A stretch of 51,502 bases of DNA from JAIRTY01 sp050257395 (GTDB lineage Bacteria; Actinomycetota; Actinomycetes; Streptosporangiales; Streptosporangiaceae): NCBI GenBank assembly GCA_050257395.1, contig JBLMWU010000223.1, positions 1 to 51,502 of the forward strand. The letters are read 5' to 3'. Below the pieces are notes generated by a model. It had not been told where the DNA came from and searched no databases. It saw only the letters and a list, made by a program, of their open reading frames with translations. Positions 7,226-16,340 of the stretch are shown here, in pieces (within the stretch, counting starts at the first letter, position 1; every line of letters begins with the position of its first letter). Made by a program: the position numbers and the translations under genes.

Positions 7226-8959
7226 ATGCTGACCCGGTTGCTGCGCGCCCGGCTGCGCCCCTACGCCTCCCGGGTGGCGGTGGTGACGGCGCTGCTGGTG
7301 ATCCAGACCGTGGGGAACCTGTACCTGCCCAACCTCAACGCCGACATCATCAACAACGGGGTGATCAAGGGCGACGTCGGCTACATCTGGCGGACCGGCG
7401 GGCTGATGCTGGGCATCACCCTGGCGCTGGGGGCGGTCGCGATCGTCGCCGTGTACTGGGCGTCGCGCGTGTCCATGGGGGTGGGCGCGGACATCCGCGC
7501 CGCGGTCTACGGCCGGGTGCAGGCGTTCTCGGCCCGGGAGATGAACCGGTTCGGGACGCCCTCGCTGATCACCCGCAACACCAACGACGTGCAGCAGATC
7601 CAGCTCTTCCTGCAGATGGCCCTGACCCTGATGGTGATCGCGCCGATCATGAGCGTCGGCGGGATCATCATGGCCGTCAGGGAGGGGGCGGCGCTGTCCC
7701 CGCTGCTGGCCGTGTCGGTCCCGGCCATGGCGCTGCTGCTCGGCGTGATGCTGACCATGGTGGTGCCGCTGTTCCGGTCCATGCAGGGCAAGATCGACCG
7801 GATCAACCAGGTGCTCCGCGAGCAGATCACCGGCGTCCGGGTGATCCGCGCCTTCCTGCGGGTGCCATCCGAGCAGCAGCGCTTCGAGGCGGCGAACGCC
7901 GGCCTGACAGCCACCGCGCTGCGGGTGAACCGGATCTTCGCGCTCGCCCTGCCGGCGCTGATGGCGGTCATGAACCTGTCCAGCGTGGCCGTGCTCTGGT
8001 TCGGCGGGCGGCTGGTGAGCGAGGGCTCGATGCCGATCGGGAACCTGACCGCCTTCCTCACCTACATCATGCAGATCCTCATCGCGGTGATGATGGCCGT
8101 GATGATGGTGATCCTCGTCCCGCGCGCGATGGCCAGCGCCGAGCGGATCGAGGAGGTGCTCACCGCCCAGCCGTCGGTCACCGATCCCCCGCGCCCGGCC
8201 GCCCCGGCCAGCGTGACCGGCCTGGTGCAGTTCCGCGGGGTCACCTTCGGCTACCCGGGCAGCGAGCAGCCGGTCCTGCACGGCCTGGACTTCACCCTGC
8301 GCCCCGGCCAGACCTGCGCGGTGATCGGCGGCACCGGCAGCGGCAAGACGACGCTGCTCAACCTGATCCCCCGGTTCTTCGACGCCACCGGCGGCACCGT
8401 GCTGGTCAACGGGCTCGACGTGCGGCAGCAGGCGCTCGAGTCACTGTGGGATTCGGTCGGCCTGGTGCCGCAGACCGCGTTCCTGTTCAGCGGCACCGTG
8501 GCGAGCAACCTGCGGTTCGGCAGGCCGGAGGCGACCGACGCGGAGCTGTGGCAGGCGCTGACCGTGGCGCAGGCCCGGGACTTCGTGGCCAGCATGCCCG
8601 GCCGGCTCGACGCCCCGATCGACCAGGGCGGCACGAACGTGTCCGGCGGCCAGCGGCAGCGGCTGTCCATCGCCCGGGCACTGGTCAGGCGGCCGCGGCT
8701 GTACCTGTTCGACGACTGCTTCTCGGCACTCGACGCCGCCACCGACGCGCGGCTGCGCACGGCGCTGCGCGCGCACACCCGGGACGCCACGGTCGTCATC
8801 GTCGCCCAGCGGGTCAGCACGATCATGCACGCGGACCAGATCATCATGCTCGACGAGGGCAGGATCGCCGGCCTGGGCACCCATGCCCAGCTGCTGGCGG
8901 CCTGCCCTCCGTACCGGGAGATCGTGGCCTCCCAGCTCGGTGAGGGGGCGGCGGCGTGA
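7226..8959 (+). CDS. ABC exporter half-transporter, degenerate-site subunit
   Basis: 577 residues; AAGGAGAG precedes ATG 7226. A six-helix exporter domain spans about 15-320 (LVIQTVGNLYLPN, then NTNDVQQIQ), followed by the ATPase domain: Walker A GGTGSGKT (about 368-375), signature NVSGGQ (about 471) and Walker B LFDDC (about 495). The residue after the Walker B aspartate is Asp instead of the usual catalytic Glu, as in the inactive-site half of heterodimeric exporters such as TM287/288. The next gene overlaps it by four bases and carries the canonical Glu. Substrate unknown; multidrug or lipid export is typical. Confidence 0.93.
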   Translation: MLTRLLRARLRPYASRVAVVTALLVIQTVGNLYLPNLNADIINNGVIKGDVGYIWRTGGLMLGITLALGAVAIVAVYWASRVSMGVGADIRAAVYGRVQAFSAREMNRFGTPSLITRNTNDVQQIQLFLQMALTLMVIAPIMSVGGIIMAVREGAALSPLLAVSVPAMALLLGVMLTMVVPLFRSMQGKIDRINQVLREQITGVRVIRAFLRVPSEQQRFEAANAGLTATALRVNRIFALALPALMAVMNLSSVAVLWFGGRLVSEGSMPIGNLTAFLTYIMQILIAVMMAVMMVILVPRAMASAERIEEVLTAQPSVTDPPRPAAPASVTGLVQFRGVTFGYPGSEQPVLHGLDFTLRPGQTCAVIGGTGSGKTTLLNLIPRFFDATGGTVLVNGLDVRQQALESLWDSVGLVPQTAFLFSGTVASNLRFGRPEATDAELWQALTVAQARDFVASMPGRLDAPIDQGGTNVSGGQRQRLSIARALVRRPRLYLFDDCFSALDAATDARLRTALRAHTRDATVVIVAQRVSTIMHADQIIMLDEGRIAGLGTHAQLLAACPPYREIVASQLGEGAAA

Positions 8960-10929
8960 TCGGCGGCGGCGGGCACGGGCGGGCGATGGCCCGGGGGCCC
9001 ATGGGCCCGGGCATGGGCGTGCCGCCAGCGCGCAGCAAGGACTTCCGGGGGACGCTGCGCAAGCTGCTGGCCCGGCTGCGGCCGGACCGGTGGCAGCTGG
9101 CCGCCGCGGTGGCGCTGGGCGTGGTCTCGGTGGGGTTCCTGGTGACCGGGCCGAAGATCCTCGGCAACGCGACCAACGTGCTGTTCAACGGCATCGTCGG
9201 CCAGCGGCTGCCCGCCGGGATGACCAAGGCGCAGGCCATCGCGGTCCTGCGGGCGCACGGCCAGGGCCAGCTCGCGGACATGCTCTCGGGGATGAACGTG
9301 ACCCCCGGGGCGGGCGTGGACCTCACCCGGCTCGGCCAGTGGCTCGGCCTGGCGGCGCTGGTGTACCTGCTGGGCGCCGCCTTCACCTGGGGCCAGGGCT
9401 ATCTCATGGCGGGCATCACCCAGCGTGCCATGTACGGGCTGCGGCGGGAGGTCGAGGAGAAGCTCGCGCGGCTGCCGCTGCGCTACTTCGACAGCCACCC
9501 GCACGGCGACATCCTCAGCCGGGTCACCAACGACATCGACAACCTCACCACCACCCTGCAGCAGGGCTTCAGCCAGCTCCTCACCTCGGTGCTGACGATC
9601 GCCGGGGTGATGGGGATGATGTTCTGGATCTCGCCGGTGCTGGCGGCGGTGTCGGTGGTCACCATCCCGCTGGCGGTGGCGGTCACGCTGCTCATCGCCC
9701 GCCGGTCACAGACCCAGTTCGCCCGCCAGTGGGCGCGCACCGGCACCCTGAACGGCCTGGTCGAGGAGACGCACACCGGGCACGCGCTGGTGCTGGCGTT
9801 CGGCCGGCGAGGGCCGATGATCGAGGAGTTCGGCCGGCAGAACCGGCGGCTGTACGACGCCAGCTTCCGGGCGCAGTTCCTGTCCGGGGTGATCCAGCCG
9901 GCCGTGCAGTTCCTCGGCAACCTCAACTACGTGCTGATCGCGGTGCTCGGCGGCTGGCGGGTCGCCTCCGGCGCCATCTCCCTCGGTGACGTGCAGGCGT
10001 TCATCCAGTACTCGCGGCAGTTCACCATGCCGATCACCCAGATCGCCGCGCAGATGAACCTGCTCCAGTCGGGACTCGCCTCGGCCGAGCGCGTGTTCGA
10101 GTTCCTGGAGGCGCCGGAAGAGGCGGCCGGCGCGCCGGCGGTCACCGCACCGGCCGGGCCGGCGGCGGCCGCGGCACCGGTGGCCGGGCGGGTGCAGCTG
10201 GAGCACGTGTCGTTCCGCTACGACCCCGCCACCCCGCTGATCGAGGACTTCTCGCTGGCCGCCGAGCCGGGCCAGACCATCGCCATCGTCGGCCCGACCG
10301 GCGCCGGCAAGACCACCGTGGTCAACCTGCTGATGCGGTTCTACGAGATCGGCGGGGGCCGCATCCTGCTCGACGGCACCGACTACCGCGACCTCACCCG
10401 CGACCAGGTCCGGTCCTGCTTCGGCATGGTGCTGCAGGACACCTGGCTGTTCGCGGGCACCATCGCCGCCAACATCGGCTACGGGCGGGACGGGGCGACC
10501 GACGCGGAGATCGTGGCCGCGGCGCGCGCCGCCTACGTGGACCACTTCGTCCGCACGCTGCCCGAGGGCTATCTCACCCGCCTCGACGAGGACGCCTCGA
10601 ACATCTCCGCGGGCCAGCGCCAGCTGCTGACCATCGCCCGGGCCTTCCTCGCCAACCCCGGCATCCTGATCCTGGACGAGGCCACCAGCAACGTGGACAC
10701 CCGCACCGAAGTGCTCATCCAGGAGGCCATGGCGCGGCTGCGCCAGGGCCGGACCAGCTTCGTGATCGCGCACCGGCTGTCCACCATCCGCAACGCCGAC
10801 ACCATCGTCGTCATGGACGGGGGCCGGATCGTGGAGCAGGGCAGCCACGCGGAGCTGCTGCACCGGCGCGGCTTCTACCACCGCCTCTACAACAGCCAGT
10901 TCACCGAGCCCATGGCCGAGGCGAGCTGA
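8956..10929 (+). CDS. ABC exporter half-transporter, catalytic partner subunit
   Basis: 657 residues from GTG 8956, whose GTGA overlaps the stop of the preceding subunit, so translation is probably coupled. A Gly/Met/Pro-rich N-terminus precedes the exporter domain, which has an insert after helix 1 (LFNGIVGQRLPAGMTKAQA) as in other heterodimer partners. The ATPase domain has Walker A GPTGAGKT (about 446-453), signature NISAGQ (about 549, Ala for the usual second Gly) and canonical Walker B LILDEATS (about 571). An Ala/Pro-rich linker of about 30 residues separates the two domains. It should heterodimerise with the 7226 product. Confidence 0.93.
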   Translation: MIGGGGHGRAMARGPMGPGMGVPPARSKDFRGTLRKLLARLRPDRWQLAAAVALGVVSVGFLVTGPKILGNATNVLFNGIVGQRLPAGMTKAQAIAVLRAHGQGQLADMLSGMNVTPGAGVDLTRLGQWLGLAALVYLLGAAFTWGQGYLMAGITQRAMYGLRREVEEKLARLPLRYFDSHPHGDILSRVTNDIDNLTTTLQQGFSQLLTSVLTIAGVMGMMFWISPVLAAVSVVTIPLAVAVTLLIARRSQTQFARQWARTGTLNGLVEETHTGHALVLAFGRRGPMIEEFGRQNRRLYDASFRAQFLSGVIQPAVQFLGNLNYVLIAVLGGWRVASGAISLGDVQAFIQYSRQFTMPITQIAAQMNLLQSGLASAERVFEFLEAPEEAAGAPAVTAPAGPAAAAAPVAGRVQLEHVSFRYDPATPLIEDFSLAAEPGQTIAIVGPTGAGKTTVVNLLMRFYEIGGGRILLDGTDYRDLTRDQVRSCFGMVLQDTWLFAGTIAANIGYGRDGATDAEIVAAARAAYVDHFVRTLPEGYLTRLDEDASNISAGQRQLLTIARAFLANPGILILDEATSNVDTRTEVLIQEAMARLRQGRTSFVIAHRLSTIRNADTIVVMDGGRIVEQGSHAELLHRRGFYHRLYNSQFTEPMAEAS

Positions 10930-11008
10930 CCGCATCCCGCCACCATTCAGCCTGGAACGGTAAAGAGTAAATAAACCATAGACGGATCCCATTCCGCGTC
11001 CCCCGGCA

Positions 11009-11051
11009 CCGCTGTTTCCCGGCATAGCTGATCCGGGCCGGAAAACAGCGG
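11009..11051. terminator. Bidirectional stem-loop terminator
   Basis: CCGCTGTTTCCCGG (11009-11022) pairs with CCGGAAAACAGCGG (11038-11051) over 14 bases with one wobble, around a 15-base loop. It lies between the convergent ABC exporter and histidine kinase genes and could stop transcription from both sides. There is no long T run. Confidence 0.65.
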
Positions 11052-11062
11052 AAGAGGCGCCG

Positions 11063-12874
11063 TCACTGCTGGTCCGTGTCAGCCTGCCCGGCGGGATTGC
11101 GGAACGCCGCCATCAGATCCGCGATGCGGTCGGCGACCGGTTCCTCCCGCCCGGCCGCGGGCTCCTCGCGGGGCGGCGGGGCCGAGTACGGGCCGCTGCC
11201 GTTCGTCGCCCGCAGCGGGGACTCCTCCGGCTCAGCAGCCTGCTGGCCGGCCTCGCCCGGCGGGTCCGGCGGCACCAGCGGGGGCGGCGGCTCGGGCCAG
11301 GCGGCCCCGGCCGCTGGCGGCTCCGGCCAGGCGGGCGCCGTCGGCGGCTCCGGCCACACGGGTGCGGCCGGGGGCGGCGGCTCCGGCCAGGCGGGCGCGG
11401 CCGGGGGCGGCGCGGCCCGGCGGAACATGACCGGGGTGTCGTCATTCACCCGCCCGGCGGCCGGCGGCGGCTCCGCGGCCGTCGGCTCTGCCGCCGGGCC
11501 CGCTGGCTGGTGAGGCCCGGCCGCGGCTCCCGGGCCCATCGACGCCGCGAGATCCGCGGGCGGCTCCGGTATGCCGGGGAGCGCCGGGTCCGCGGTCGCC
11601 GCCGGGTCTGTGGCCGCCGCCTCGGCGGCGGGTGCCGCGGGCTCGGCCCGCGGCAGCGGCGGCCCGGCCGGATCGGGCGAGCCGTCGTCGAGCAGCTGCT
11701 GCGGCAGCACCACCACGGCCTGGGTGCCGCCGTAGATGTTGCCCTGCAGCTGGACCTCGATGCCGTGGCGGCGGGCCAGCTCCGAGACCACGAACATGCC
11801 GGTGCGGCCGCCGTTGAGCAGCTGCCTGGCCTCGGCCCGGTTGGGATGGCTCAGCAGCGTGTTGACCCGGTGCCGGTCCGAGGCCCCCATGGCCCCGCGG
11901 TCCTCGACCTCGACGGCCAGGCCCGCCGCCACCGCGTCGGCCCGCACCAGGGTGCGCGCCTGCACGGGGGAGAACCTGGTGGCGTTGTCGATCAGCTCGG
12001 CGACCAGGTGGATGACATCGGCAGCGGCACCGGCCCGCAGGATGAAGTGCGCCGGCGGCACCACGGTGACCCGCCCAGGGTGCTCGACCTGCGCCGCGGC
12101 CGCCTGCAGGACGTCGTGGACGGTCATCGACCCGGCCCGCTGGCGCAGCGGCCCGGCGCCCGCGACCACCGCGAGGCTCTCCAGGTGCCGGTAGGTGCGG
12201 GTGGCGAGGTGATCGACCTCGAGCAGGCCCTGCAGCACGGCGGGGTCCCACACCTGGCCCTTGAGCTGGCCGAGCAGCTGCAGCGCCTGCTGGACCACGC
12301 CCTGCATCCGCGCGGCCAGGCTGCCGGACACCTCGGCGCGGTGGTCGGCCCGGCCCCCGGGGGCCCGCGCCGCGACCTGCAGCAGGGCCTCCCGCGCCGC
12401 GTGCCGCTCCTGCTGCAGGTCGCGGGCGAGCAGCGCGAAGGGATCGCTGGCCGCGCCCGGCACCGGGTCCGGCGCGCGCAGGGCGGGGCGGTCCCCCTGC
12501 TGGACCCGCTCCGCCAGCAGCAGCAGATCGGCCTGGCTGCGGACACTCGCCGAGCGCAGGCCCGCCAGCCGGCTCCGCACGCGGCGGGTCGCCGCCACCG
12601 CGCCCCAGACGGACGCGGCGAGCACGAGCCCGGCCGCCGCAGCGGCGGAGAACAGGACCGTGCGGGTCACACCAGCCGGGTGCGGCCCGCTCAGCAGGAA
12701 GGCCGCGATGCCGGCGCCGGCCAGGGCCAGCACCGCGGCTGGGAACACGGAGATGAGCAGGTGCAGGCCCCGCATGCCCCCCGGGCCGCGGGCACCATGC
12801 CGGTGGGCGTCGCGGCGCCCGGCAGGCGGGTTCGATTCAGGCATCAGCATCTCTGCGGTGAGCGGCGGCGGCAT
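11063..12874 (-). CDS. Orphan sensor histidine kinase with Pro-rich tail
   Basis: 603 residues from ATG 12874; internal ATGs at residues 9 and 11 are alternatives, since no ribosome site favours the first. Two helices (HLLISVFPAAVLALAG; TVLFSAAAAAGLVLAASVW) flank almost no extracellular loop, so it lacks a classical sensor domain. The ATPase domain has the N box HLVAELIDNATRFSP and the G boxes VEDRG and GGRTGMFVVSELARRHG. The final 190 residues or so are Ala/Pro/Glu-rich, with repeated PAWPEPP units. The kinase part resembles the CvnA-type sensors of actinomycete conservons, but no CvnB, CvnC or CvnD gene is adjacent. No response regulator is nearby. Confidence 0.85.
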   Translation of the reverse strand: MPPPLTAEMLMPESNPPAGRRDAHRHGARGPGGMRGLHLLISVFPAAVLALAGAGIAAFLLSGPHPAGVTRTVLFSAAAAAGLVLAASVWGAVAATRRVRSRLAGLRSASVRSQADLLLLAERVQQGDRPALRAPDPVPGAASDPFALLARDLQQERHAAREALLQVAARAPGGRADHRAEVSGSLAARMQGVVQQALQLLGQLKGQVWDPAVLQGLLEVDHLATRTYRHLESLAVVAGAGPLRQRAGSMTVHDVLQAAAAQVEHPGRVTVVPPAHFILRAGAAADVIHLVAELIDNATRFSPVQARTLVRADAVAAGLAVEVEDRGAMGASDRHRVNTLLSHPNRAEARQLLNGGRTGMFVVSELARRHGIEVQLQGNIYGGTQAVVVLPQQLLDDGSPDPAGPPLPRAEPAAPAAEAAATDPAATADPALPGIPEPPADLAASMGPGAAAGPHQPAGPAAEPTAAEPPPAAGRVNDDTPVMFRRAAPPPAAPAWPEPPPPAAPVWPEPPTAPAWPEPPAAGAAWPEPPPPLVPPDPPGEAGQQAAEPEESPLRATNGSGPYSAPPPREEPAAGREEPVADRIADLMAAFRNPAGQADTDQQ

Positions 12875-12949
12875 TTATGAAAGGGGGATCAGGGAGCCAC
12901 CATAGTGCCTGATGCTTCACTTACGGGACGGTAGCCGCAATAACCCGGG

Positions 12950-12969
12950 ATTACCCCGCACGGGGTAAT
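12950..12969. promoter_or_regulatory. Perfect 8-bp hairpin/operator upstream of the kinase gene
   Basis: ATTACCCC (12950-12957) and GGGGTAAT (12962-12969) form a perfect inverted repeat around GCAC. It lies about 75 bases after the glnE stop and about 75 bases before the kinase start, both on the minus strand. It could be the glnE terminator or a regulatory site in the kinase promoter region. A+T-rich DNA surrounds it. Confidence 0.5.
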
Positions 12970-13044
12970 TCATTTTGCGCAGCCGACCCTATAGTGTCCT
13001 ATTTTCTGCCGATTTTTACTGCTGCCCCCTGCCCAGCCGGCGGC

Positions 13045-16000
13045 TCAGCCGTAGAAGAGGCGTTCCATCACCGTGCGCGCCCGGCGGGCGGTGCGCCGGT
13101 AGTCCTGGACCAGATCCTGGTAGCCGTCGTGGGCGTATCCCAGCACCGACGCCACCGCGGCCAGAGTCGGCTGGGCGGTGGGCAGCACGTCCGCGGCCCG
13201 GCCGCGCACCAGCACGACCGCGTCCCGGATCCGGGCGGCCAGCCGCCAGGCCGCCGCCAGCGCGGCCGAGTCGTCCGCCCCGATCAGCCCCGCCTCGGTC
13301 GCGGCGGCCAGGCCCGCCAGGGTGCGGGTCGTCCGCAGCACCGGCACCGCGTGCGCGTGCTGGAGCTGCAGCAGCTGCACCACCCACTCCACATCCGCCA
13401 GGCCGCCGGGGCCGAGCTTGAGGTGCAGCGCGGGGTCGACGCCGCGCGGCATCCGTTCGGCCTCCATCCGGGCCTTGATCCGCCGGATCTCCCGCACCGC
13501 GGCCGCGGGCACGCCGCCGGGCGGGTAGCGGATCTCATCGGCCAGCGCGGTGAAGCGCGCGCCGAGGTCCCGGTCGCCCGCGGTGGGCTCGGCGCGCAGC
13601 AGCGCCTGCGTCTCCCACGGCACCGACCACCGCTCGTAGTACGCGCGGTAGGAGGCGAGGGTGCGGACCAGCGGGCCCTGCCGGCCCTCCGGCCGCAGGC
13701 CCGGGTCGACCAGCAGCGGCGGCTCGGGCAGCGGCGCGGCCAGCAGCGCGCGCAGGTCCTCGGCCACCGCGTGCGCCGCCTGGGTGGCCTCCCGCTCCCC
13801 CGCTCCGGGCAGCGGGTCGTGCACGAACATCACGTCGGCGTCGCTGCCGTAGCCGGTCTCGTGGCCGCCGAAGCGGCCCATCGCCACCACGCACATCCGG
13901 GTCGGCAGCGGCCCGCGCTCGGCTTCCGCCGTCCTGACCGCGACCTGCAGCGCGGCGTCCACGGTCACCGCCGCCACGGTAGTCAGGGTCTCCCCGGTGG
14001 TCTCCGTGCCGGCCCGGCCCAGCAGGTCGGCGGTGGCCGCCCGCAGCAGCTCGCGGCGGCGCAGCGCGCGCACGGCCGCAACGGCGTCCTCGGCGCGGGC
14101 GTGCCGGCGCACCGCCGCCGCCGCCTCGGCGGCCAGCGCGCCGGCGGGCCGCGGCTCGAGCTCGGCGTCCTCGCTCAGGATGGCCACCATCTCCGGCTGG
14201 CGCAGCAGCAGGCCGGTGGCGTAGCGGCTGGAGGCCAGCACCCGTGCCATCCGCTGGGCCACCGTCAGGTCGTCCCGCAGCAGCCGCAGGTACCAGGGCG
14301 AGTTGCCGAGCGCGTCGCTGACCTGCCGGAAGGCCAGCAGGCCAGCGTCCGGCTGGGCCGCGTCAGCGAACCAGCCCAGCAGCACCGGCAGCAGCTGCCG
14401 CTGGATCGCCGCGCGCCGGGACACGCCCGCCGTCAGGGCCTCCAGGTGCCGCAGCGCGCCGGCCGGGTCCTCGTAGCCGAGCGCCTCCAGCCGGGCGCGG
14501 GCGGCTTCGGGGGTGAGCCGGACCGCGTCGCCGGGCAGCCGGGCCACCGCGTCGAGCAGCGGCCGGTAGAACAGCTTCTCGTGCAGCCGGCGCACCTCGG
14601 CCGCGTGCTCACGCCACTGGGCCAGCAGCTCCTCGGCCGGGTCGGCGCGGCCGTTCCCGGCCGCTGCCGGTGACGGCGCCGGCGGCAGGCCGGCCGGGCC
14701 GGTCCTGGCGGTGCGCAGCGCGCGGCCCAGCACCCGCAGCACCGCCGGGTCCTCCGGCAGGGTGTGGGTGCGCCGCAGCTGGCGGAGCTGCAGCAGGTGC
14801 TCGACCGTGCGCAGGAACCGGTAGGCGGCGGCGAGCCGCTGCGCGTCCTGGCGGCCCACGTACCCGCCGCGGGCCAGCATGGCGAGTGCGGGCAGGGTGG
14901 CCGGCTCGCGCAGCGAGTGGTCGGTGCGGCCGTGCACGAGCTGCAGCAGCTGCACCGCGAACTCGATGTCGCGCAGCCCGCCGGGGCCCAGCTTGAGCTG
15001 GCGGCCCGCGTCGCCGGCCGGCAGCGAGCCGATCACCCGGCGGCGCATCGCCTGCACGTCGGCGACGAAGTTGTCCCGCCCGGCGGCCTGCCACACCAGC
15101 GGGCTCAGCGCCTCGGTGTAGGCCCGGCCGAGGGCCAGGTCCCCGGCGACCGGGCGGGCCTTGAGCAGCGCCTGGAACTCCCAGGTCTTGGCCCACCGGT
15201 CGTAGTAGGCGCGGTGGCTGGCGAGGGTCCGCACCAGCGGCCCGTTCCGGCCCTCGGGCCGCAGGTTGGGGTCCACCGGGAACAGCGGCCCCTCCGGGGT
15301 GCTCTGCGAGCAGACCCGGATCATCCCCGCCGCGAGCTGCCCGGCCGTGCGCAGGGAGGCCGCCTCGTCGGCGCCTTCCGGCTCGGCCACGAAGATCACG
15401 TCGACGTCGCTGGCGTAGTTCAGCTCGCCAGCGCCGCACTTGCCCATCGCCACCACCGCCAGCCGGCACGCGGGCGCCGCGGCGGGCAGCTGCGACCGGG
15501 CGATCGCCAGCGCCGCCTCCAGCGCCGCCGCGGCCAGGTCCGCCAGCTCCGCGGCCACCCGGTCCAGGCTCGCCTGCCCGGTGAGGTCCCGCGCGGCGAG
15601 CGGCAGCAGCCAGCGCCGGTAGGCGACGCGCAGCAGGGTGGCGGCGTCCGGCCCGCCAGCCGGTGGCGCGGCGGCCGGTTCCGGCGCCTGCGGGTCGGCG
15701 CCGACCTCCCGCAGCACGGCCGCGCGCACCTCGCCAGCGGGCGGGCCGGCCAGTGCGGCGGGCCCGCGCAGCACCCGCCAGTGACCGGGGTGGCGGGCCA
15801 GGTGGTCGCCGAGCGCGGCGCTGGTCCCCAGCACCGCGATGAGCCGGGCCCGGAGCGCGGCGTCCTCCCGCAGGGCCGCCATCAGCTCCGCGTCCCGGGG
15901 CATGCGGGCCAGCGCCGCCAGCGCCAGGTCCGGGTCGGCGGCGGCTCCGATGGCTTCCAGCAGCTCGCCGTCCTGCCCGTCCGCGCTGAGCCCGAGCTCC

Positions 16001-16083
16001 ACGGTCACCAGGTGCTCGGCCCGCGCCGGGTCGGCGAAGCCCAGCCGGGCCAGCCGGCCAGCGGCGGTGGTCCTGCGCGGCAT
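13045..16083 (-). CDS. glnE: Bifunctional glutamine synthetase adenylyltransferase/adenylyl-removase
   Basis: 1012 residues from ATG 16083 (AGGTG upstream); an in-frame ATG at 16110 would add nine residues. The protein has the two nucleotidyltransferase halves of GlnE. The N-terminal adenylyl-removing half carries GAGELNYASDVDVIFV, and the C-terminal adenylylating half carries GYGSDADVMFVHDP, each with the paired metal-binding Asp residues. Helical linkers with LRDIEFAVQLLQ and LADVEWVVQLLQ repeat the internal duplication. It modifies glutamine synthetase in response to nitrogen status. GlnA2-type synthetase is encoded 4 kb upstream on the same strand, an arrangement related to that of mycobacteria and streptomycetes. 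Confidence 0.96.
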   Translation of the reverse strand: MPRRTTAAGRLARLGFADPARAEHLVTVELGLSADGQDGELLEAIGAAADPDLALAALARMPRDAELMAALREDAALRARLIAVLGTSAALGDHLARHPGHWRVLRGPAALAGPPAGEVRAAVLREVGADPQAPEPAAAPPAGGPDAATLLRVAYRRWLLPLAARDLTGQASLDRVAAELADLAAAALEAALAIARSQLPAAAPACRLAVVAMGKCGAGELNYASDVDVIFVAEPEGADEAASLRTAGQLAAGMIRVCSQSTPEGPLFPVDPNLRPEGRNGPLVRTLASHRAYYDRWAKTWEFQALLKARPVAGDLALGRAYTEALSPLVWQAAGRDNFVADVQAMRRRVIGSLPAGDAGRQLKLGPGGLRDIEFAVQLLQLVHGRTDHSLREPATLPALAMLARGGYVGRQDAQRLAAAYRFLRTVEHLLQLRQLRRTHTLPEDPAVLRVLGRALRTARTGPAGLPPAPSPAAAGNGRADPAEELLAQWREHAAEVRRLHEKLFYRPLLDAVARLPGDAVRLTPEAARARLEALGYEDPAGALRHLEALTAGVSRRAAIQRQLLPVLLGWFADAAQPDAGLLAFRQVSDALGNSPWYLRLLRDDLTVAQRMARVLASSRYATGLLLRQPEMVAILSEDAELEPRPAGALAAEAAAAVRRHARAEDAVAAVRALRRRELLRAATADLLGRAGTETTGETLTTVAAVTVDAALQVAVRTAEAERGPLPTRMCVVAMGRFGGHETGYGSDADVMFVHDPLPGAGEREATQAAHAVAEDLRALLAAPLPEPPLLVDPGLRPEGRQGPLVRTLASYRAYYERWSVPWETQALLRAEPTAGDRDLGARFTALADEIRYPPGGVPAAAVREIRRIKARMEAERMPRGVDPALHLKLGPGGLADVEWVVQLLQLQHAHAVPVLRTTRTLAGLAAATEAGLIGADDSAALAAAWRLAARIRDAVVLVRGRAADVLPTAQPTLAAVASVLGYAHDGYQDLVQDYRRTARRARTVMERLFYG

Positions 16084-16220
16084 GCTCACACCTGCACGGT
16101 AACGGCCCATCCGGCGCCTGCCATCCCCCGGCTGGGGCGGCAGGTCAGGCAGGTGTGCGGCGGCCGATGCCGGGTAGAGGGGCGGCTTGCTGTCAGCGAC
16201 GGGGACAGGGGGAAGCGGCC

Positions 16221-16280
16221 ATGGCCGACGACGTCATTCCCATGATCAAGACCGACCATCGGGCGCAGTCGCAGGGCTGA
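16221..16280 (+). pseudogene. 19-residue ORF resembling the start of a hemerythrin-like protein
   Basis: ATG 16221 has a purine-rich region (GGGACAGGGGGAAG) upstream and opens a 19-codon frame reading MADDVIPMIKTDHRAQSQG, then TGA. The first 14 residues look like the first helix of actinobacterial hemerythrin-domain proteins, where the DH motif supplies an iron ligand. No continuation is visible in any frame before the terminator at 16302. It may be the stump of a deleted gene or a true small protein. It is too short for certainty. Confidence 0.35.
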
Positions 16281-16301
16281 CCAGCGGCGGCGCAGGACGC
16301 G

Positions 16302-16340
16302 GCGGGGCCCGGGCCGCCAGGCCCCGGCCCCGCCTCGTTT
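16302..16340. terminator. Strong G+C-rich terminator hairpin
   Basis: GCGGGGCCCGGGCC (16302-16315) pairs with GGCCCCGGCCCCGC (16320-16333) with one mismatch and a four-base loop, followed on the plus strand by CTCGTTT. It separates the 19-codon ORF from the convergent MarR-like gene and probably serves both. Confidence 0.7.

Noticed and set aside
11260..11420. GGCTCCGGCCAGGCGGGC repeats, considered as a DNA repeat or CRISPR-like array
   Set aside because: They encode the PAWPEPP repeats of the histidine kinase tail; units are uneven and in frame, with no unique spacers.
12985..12996. CACTATAGGG-like sequence on the minus strand, resembling a phage T7 promoter
   Set aside because: Only the last part matches the T7 consensus; nothing phage-like is nearby.
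12994..14673. Long plus-strand frame opposite glnE
   Set aside because: It mirrors the conserved GlnE frame, is rich in Arg, Gly, Pro and Gln, and shows no domain, as expected of an antisense shadow in high-G+C DNA.
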